Source: Acanthochlamys bracteata
Taxonomy: Eukaryota > Streptophyta > Magnoliopsida > Pandanales > Velloziaceae
Reading direction: 5' to 3'
Length of the DNA stretch: 64,000 bases
NCBI GenBank assembly: GCA_019914995.1
Contig: CM034144.1
Span: 444,001-508,000 of the forward strand
Both the position numbers and the translations under genes were made by a program. Below are positions 58,225 through 64,000 of this stretch, in pieces (the stretch's first letter is position 1; each line of letters starts with the position of its first letter). The notes beneath the pieces were generated by a model. The model saw nothing but the letters and a program-made list of their open reading frames with translations. It had not been told where the DNA came from and ran no database searches.

Positions 58225-59160
58225 TTGCTGCTGAATCTACATCCACATTGACTTACTGACAATCTCTAAGGCGCAACGCCATTGGGTGCCCAATCTAACA
58301 TATCATTCGAGTATCTTCCTCATTCTTTTAAACCAAGTTGATTCAGAAAGCTTCCTGACTGAATTTCTACTTGCATGAACAAGAAATGCAGGTATGCATC
58401 TAGCTGCTCCTATTTAGATTAAAGATTTTGCAGGCCTCTGCTGATGCTATATGTAGAACGTGCAGAGTTGTTCCAGAAAACTGGGTGTTCCTATAATTTC
58501 AATTCTTTTTAGGGAATGGTAACATGCAGAATGCGAGTTGTTCATTTTGCGAAGTGCAGTTCTCGTTGATCGAATACATCAGAATTTTTAGTTTTTAATT
58601 TTTTTTTAATGTTGAAGTTCGTGTGTCGCTGTGTTGCTCTATGTAATGTAAGACCTTTTTTAAGATGGAAATTTGTATTCGACACTCTATATGGTTCTCA
58701 ATGAATTATATGAGTAATTCTTCTTTTATATATGTAGCATATAGATATGCTCTTAAAATTCATTTGAAAATATTTCTTAAAAATTATTCAGTGAAAAATA
58801 CACACTCTTTGAGGTTTTTAAATGCTCAGGACATAGAATATTAGAGTCTATTTGTTTACTCTTACGACTCACTCGTTTTTACTAAAAAATTAATTTTGAT
58901 TTATTTTAGCTACACAAAAATATTTTAAATATTTTAAATATTTTTAAATATATAAAAATAAATTTGCTTTAAGTAATACTTATTTTTAATAACTTATTTC
59001 TAAAATGAATATACCCTTGCGCTCAAAGATTCAGGCAATAACGCTGCTCTCTCTCCTCTCTGTAAAACCCTTCTCTTACCCTTTCTCTCTCTAGAATCCC
59101 AGTTTTTCCTTTCTTAATTCTCTCTTTAAAATCAAATCAATAGAATCACCAGCGGTGTCG
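58225..59160. other. Intergenic region
   Basis: The PIG-Q 3' UTR runs to about 58720 (AATGAATTATATGAG), followed by AT-rich DNA with MITE-like words (58760-59000) and a CT-rich leader-like stretch (59045-59130) just before the CSN5 pseudogene. Confidence 0.5.
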
Positions 59161-61974
59161 ATGGAGACCGGCGGCGGAGCCGGAGCGATGATGGCGCGTA
59201 AACGTTGGGAACTAGAGAACAACATGGGTCCAGCAACAGCAACAGAAGCAGGATCAGACGCGCTGTGTTGCCACGACGAATCATCACAATCACGAGCTCA
59301 GTCGGACAAACATGGGCTGATCCACACTACTTCATACGTGTACGAATTTCTGCCCCGCCCCTAGCGTTGCTGAAGATGGTTGTTCATGCTCAATCTCGTG
59401 GTACGATTGAAATCATGGGTGTTAATGCAAGGGCGCGCTGATGGTGATTGTATTGTTGTCATGGATGCTTTTGCGATTCCAGTTGAAGGAACGGAGATGA
59501 GAGTTATTGCACATGCTGATGCGTACGACTATATGGTTGCAGACGAATAAGCAGGTTAAGTTTTGCTTGGTAGTTTTTTCGAGTAAATTCCTGAGCGAAA
59601 ACCTTAACTATTTTGCTTTTTCTACTAAATTCCTGAGGAAGATGGTAGATCGATTAGTTTTTGCTTGTTAGTTGTTTGATTAAAATCCTGAGTGAAAACT
59701 AGGGTATAACTAATTTTGTGTCTTTATAATACTAGCTGATGCATATGAATGTATAGTTGATTATCCGCAGAATAAAGAGGTTATATCTTTCTTTGTTACT
59801 TGTGGTTTTTGTTTGTTAGGTTTTTCTTATTGACTGAAAACTTACTACCTGCATTGATGCGGATATAATGATACTCTTTATGTGTTTTTCTTTCTGTTGG
59901 TTTTACTTGTAAGGTGTTTGCTTAAGTTACCGAGTGAACCCTGCTTCAATTCCCATACTGGCAAATATGTTGGTGATCACTCTATATGATTTTAACTTTA
60001 TTACTATATGATCTTTTCCCCATGTGTTTGTGGGAAATGTGAATCCTTCCTAGTGTAGTGTCAGCAAATATAGTTGTGTGACTGACTGGTTAGTGTTTTC
60101 TTTTTCAATTGCCAATCTTACCCAGGAAAAGTTAGTATAAATGCCGGCTATTCACCTTGTTGCGTGTCAAAATTTGATTGGATTGGATATAAGTTTAGGA
60201 AAATAAAGTCAATGTCTGTTGTCATAGTTTTGTGTATAATGTAATAATGTAGCAAGTATTGTTATATGCTAAAAGAACACTGTTGGATATTTCTTTCTGT
60301 TTTCTTATCCTTATTATTTAGCAGGTTGGGAGATTGGAGAATGTGGTAATGGTACCCTGGCTATGGTTGCTGGCTTTCAGGCATTGATGTGTCAACACAT
60401 ATGCTTAACCAACAATTCCAAGAGCCATTCTTGTCTATTGCCCTAGATCCCAAACGGACTATTTCAGCTGGGAAGGTGGACTTGGAGCATTTCGGACATG
60501 CCCAAAGGGATACAAGCCGCCTGATGAGCCTGTTTCAGAATTCCAGACCATTCCTCTTAACAAGATTGAAGACTTTGTGAGTTCACTGCAAGCAGGTTGA
60601 GGGAGGGGAAATAAAAACTCTCATGTGACAATAACTTTATTAATCCTCCTTGTCAACCAGTAGTCCATAATATTTTGTTGGTTTCGTGCAGTATTATTTG
60701 CTTGATATAACTTATTTCAAGTCTTCCTTGACTGCCACCTATTGGATCTCCTGTGGAACAAGTATTGGGTAAAGACTCTCTCTTCATCACCTTTGTTAGG
60801 GAACAGGGACTATGTTGCTGGACAGACTTCAGATCTATGTGAGTTTCTCTCTTAATTTTTTAACTATTGTTTAATGTAAATTCTTGTTTTTAGGAACTGT
60901 TGACAGTTGTATCTCACTTCCATCTTTCTGAACTAATATATGCTTATATCAATAAATTCCATCGTTCTCAAGCTAAGTTTTGCTTGTATCTTTGCAGCGG
61001 AAAAGTTGAAGCAGGCAGAGAATTAGCTGGCTCATACACGTATAGGGTCTTTTCTTGTACCTTCACATTGGAAGAAAAGAGGTTAGTAGGATAGTTATAT
61101 TTACTTTCTTGGCGTTTTCTTTTCCCCCCTGCCCACTTGTTTTTAGCAGCGAATTACATGTTGCTTTGCATAATTGGTTATCTTCTTAGTGCACTTGGAT
61201 AAGGTATCCCTAGAATCAATTGTATATAGCTTTAGCACATTTAGTGTCAGCAACTGTACTCTTATCTCGCTCACTTGGACTTTCTCCCTTCTGTTTTTAT
61301 GGATAAACTGTAGAACTGCTTATGGCTTGTATTTCCCTCTTAAGAAGCACTCTCAGTTATTGCCTGGTGATAGGTGCACACAGATGTTTGTACAATGATA
61401 TATGCTGCCTGCTGTAATCCTATATATGCCTTAATATTCTCCTAGAACGATTTTTAATGTAGTAAAAGTGAAGATGAAGGTGTAATAGCTTATTGAACAA
61501 TAGCCTATTGCACTCATTGTATTGGCAAAAATATTGAGTTGAGATGCTTACAAAAACGAGCAGGTTAAGTTATCTCATAGAATAGAATTATACTTGGAAT
61601 GTTGATCTAAGTAAGACATGATGAGTACTTGGGAGTTTTACTTGGGTCTATTCATGGTAAGAAGTTGTGGATGCTACTGATTTCTTGGAAATCAATAGAA
61701 TACTGGAGACAACTTTATTCATGTTTGTTCTTGATAGGTGAGCTTATCTTAAAGTTCTTAAAACTCTTGGAACTGAGGACTGGCTAGACCCTAGATGTCA
61801 GATCCACTATGGTTAGTTGGGGGAGCACTGGAGCAGCCAACCAGTTCAGAGTTAAACACGGTTGGGCTTGGACCAGGCGGTTATGTGATTGATTTCTGTA
61901 CTAGGTTACAACAAGGGAAGTTGGAGGACTCTGTATTGAAGCTAGGGGTTTATTCTTGCTTTGCTATTAAAGGA

Positions 61975-62009
<35 letters not shown>

Positions 62010-62967
62010 ATCTACCTGACAATTTACTTCAAGTTGTATGATATCTTGTTATAATAGTTTAGCTTTGAGTTATACAGTTCGGATGAGGATGTTAGTTGGA
62101 TGTCTTAGAGGGAGTGGAATAGTAATTATGCTATAGCGGAGTATTTATCTCTAAGGACACCAGTAGGTGATCCATGTAAAATGATTTTTATCTCCTTATA
62201 TGGTTTGAGCCACTTGAATCATGATGACTTGGTAATAGCAGCATCGATCCGTATGTAGAGAATAGCCAGAATAAAGCAAAAATGATGAATTTCTTTAGTT
62301 ATATAAGGAATAATATTGTCCAAGTATGGGAAGTGTATTTGGCTTAGTAAGAGGATTAAAAAACAAGACCGCGTTATAAACACTGGGGAAAAACATGTTC
62401 TCTGAAGTGTTACCTACAATCTTATGGACCCTAATTAAAGGTGATTTAGTGCCTTAGTTGGGAAGAGGGGGAGGCCTTCCAGCAAGATAGTAAAGGTGCA
62501 AAAATGTGATTCCGTTTTTTGGTTCAAGTGCATACTTATCTGCATCAAGGTTATATGCCTTTGTTTTTTGCTTATTACTTTGCATGACTTTTATATTTCG
62601 GACAACTTGTTTCGAGTGTGGTCTTCTCTCTGAAGGCTAAAAATGGAGTCTATTAACAATATTTTATACATATAGAAGCTATATCGCAATTGTTTTTCTT
62701 TTTTCTGCACTTTATTTGTAGCAGGTGGAATTTCAACTGGCGAAGTTTCGGGATAGTGCAAAGATCACTGTGGAGCAAGTGCATGGTCTTATCTCTCAGG
62801 TCTGCGGCAATGTATCCTTCTTTGGCATTTTTTTATTTGTTTGGATTCTGGGATGTCTCATCTTGGGAGTGTTTTCTCTTTTTCTTTTAACTTAATTAAT
62901 GATTTATTTTTTACCAGGTGATCAAAAACATCCTCTTCAATTCTGTTTGTCACTCTCATGAGGCTGT
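59161..62967 (+). pseudogene. CSN5: COP9 signalosome subunit 5 (CSN5/AJH) pseudogene, introns retained, JAMM motif deleted
   Basis: CSN5 segments occur in the correct order. They are [10 protein letters not shown] and [14 protein letters not shown] (59190-59350), [35 protein letters not shown] (59455-59505), then after an intron RLENVV and [13 protein letters not shown] (60325-60400). Next come [69 protein letters not shown] (to 60830), EKLKQAEN (61003) and RDSAKITVEQVHGLISQ (62750-62798). The frame shifts at least at QSDK/WAD, at MGVNA, at the TAA before 59550, at FKSSL/CHLL and after QAEN. Where intact CSN5 has WYHSHPGYGCW, about ten bases are missing and both JAMM histidines are lost. It cannot encode a working deneddylase. 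Confidence 0.85.
61977..62005. repeat. (TC)n microsatellite
   Basis: About 14 CT repeats inside a presumed intron of the CSN5 pseudogene. Confidence 0.85.
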
Positions 62968-62989
62968 AACTTGTCCGAGTCTTCAGTAG

Positions 62990-64000
62990 TCATCTGGCCA
63001 GAGCCTATGGTTGCAACCTGAAAAAAGATGTTGGCACCTGTGGAGTACTACTCATGAGAACAAAACTTAGTCCTCCAACAATTCTGATGGTACTCTTTAG
63101 GAACACGTTCTTGTTCCAGCTCATTTAGATTATGATGTCGCAGCCGGTTATATAGTTCACAAAGGTCTTCTTGATCCCTAGTGTAATTGGTTTTAGCTAC
63201 TGCAAAATTATTAGGTTGTTACAATCACTACATCATAGTTGGATCTGTGCTTGTAAATCGAGGAGTAGATGTGGCGCTCTAAGCTGTGAAAGTGGAATGC
63301 AAACAGCACAGCAGATTAATTAACGGGCCTATATCGACTGCTGCGAGACAGGTTAGAACCAGATCCGTTTGTGTAATTGCATAAAAGATCGAAACAGAGA
63401 AAGACAGCTACACAGGAGAGGAGGATTTTGCAAAAGTTTTACCCCCGAGAGTTTTGTTGGAACGCGAGATCGTCAGATGGAACCGAGCAGCTTGAAGGAA
63501 CCTGTTCTGGATATTTGTTGTAAGGAAATTATCTTTAATTAATAATAATAGTCGTGTTCAACATTTACCACGTGAGTACAACGCAGACTCAAAAGTCAAA
63601 AGAACATTCCATCTCGTCTTGAAGATAACACGTTCTTTTGAAACAGATTACTACAAATATGTAGGCAGTTTGCTCAATTCATCCATGGAATTGTTACAAG
63701 CATCCCAAATTTTTAATCAAACTACTCGAATAGTGGAAGCGACAAAAAACAGAATTTCAATTACCGTGCCCAGCAGTTCCATGTTTTGTACTTGGGAACG
63801 CAGCATTTGCAAATTCACTTGACAACTTCAAATTCTGTATAACCATTCATGTAGGTTTAACTGCTAAACGTATCCAGCTACAATTGCACTTGCTCGCTGA
63901 CCCTCTTTAGCAAAGATTTATCTGGGCATTACAATTCGTGTAGGGTCATGCAGGTTCATCACAAGCATCTGGAAAAAGACATTGGCCTGCATTGCTTTGA
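62990..64000. other. Right edge, no gene seen
   Basis: Sequence past the CSN5 pseudogene is of mixed composition. A 67-codon plus-strand ORF (63619-63822) has no recognisable product. The last 150 bases may be UTR of a gene outside the window. Confidence 0.4.

Overview
This is a nuclear contig from a flowering plant, most likely a eudicot. The evidence is many spliced genes with GT-AG introns, long AT-rich intergenic DNA, MITE-like repeats and plant-specific families: DYW pentatricopeptide (PPR), AP2/ERF, P3A plasma-membrane H+-ATPase, OSB organellar DNA-binding protein and a Rubisco-activase-like AAA+ protein. I cannot name the species. All gene models were spliced by eye and checked for reading-frame closure. 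I saw no tRNA, rRNA, CRISPR array or autonomous transposon.

Layout. 1-990: AT-rich edge with one MITE-like copy. 991-7937, plus strand: an OSB protein with three PDF motifs, then a 12-exon Rubisco-activase-like protein with paired G-boxes upstream. 7938-10783: no convincing gene. 10784-11995, minus: a single-exon SAGA ADA1/TADA1-type subunit, opposite a small plus-strand ORF (12334-12612). 14419-17986, minus: a glucose-6-phosphate 1-epimerase-like gene whose first exon is out of frame. 19589-22925, plus: a small glycine-rich predicted plastid protein, then a P-class PPR gene 166 bp downstream. 23401-24529, minus: a decayed NFU (NifU-like) pseudogene. 25195-28593, minus: isoprenylcysteine methyltransferase with a U12-type last intron and a foldback MITE in intron 2. 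29705-33121, plus: a small protein with an ELHRLY-type motif and a C-terminal EAR motif. 33999-35936, minus: a DYW PPR editing factor. 36561-42487, minus: a complete 15-exon H+-ATPase.

42488-52640 is a 10-kb AT-rich gene desert with several related MITE-like copies and one promoter-like island. 52641-53186, plus: an ERF003-like AP2/ERF factor. 54335-58224, plus: PIG-Q/GPI1 of GPI-anchor synthesis. 59161-62967, plus: a CSN5 pseudogene that keeps its introns but has lost the JAMM histidines. From 62990 to the end I see nothing convincing.

The genes do not form one pathway; this is an ordinary mix of housekeeping, organellar and regulatory genes. I found no convincing new multi-gene system. The best leads are the two intron-bearing pseudogenes, the broken epimerase first exon, the U12 intron, the 10-nt microexon, the foldback MITE and the orphan promoter-like island.
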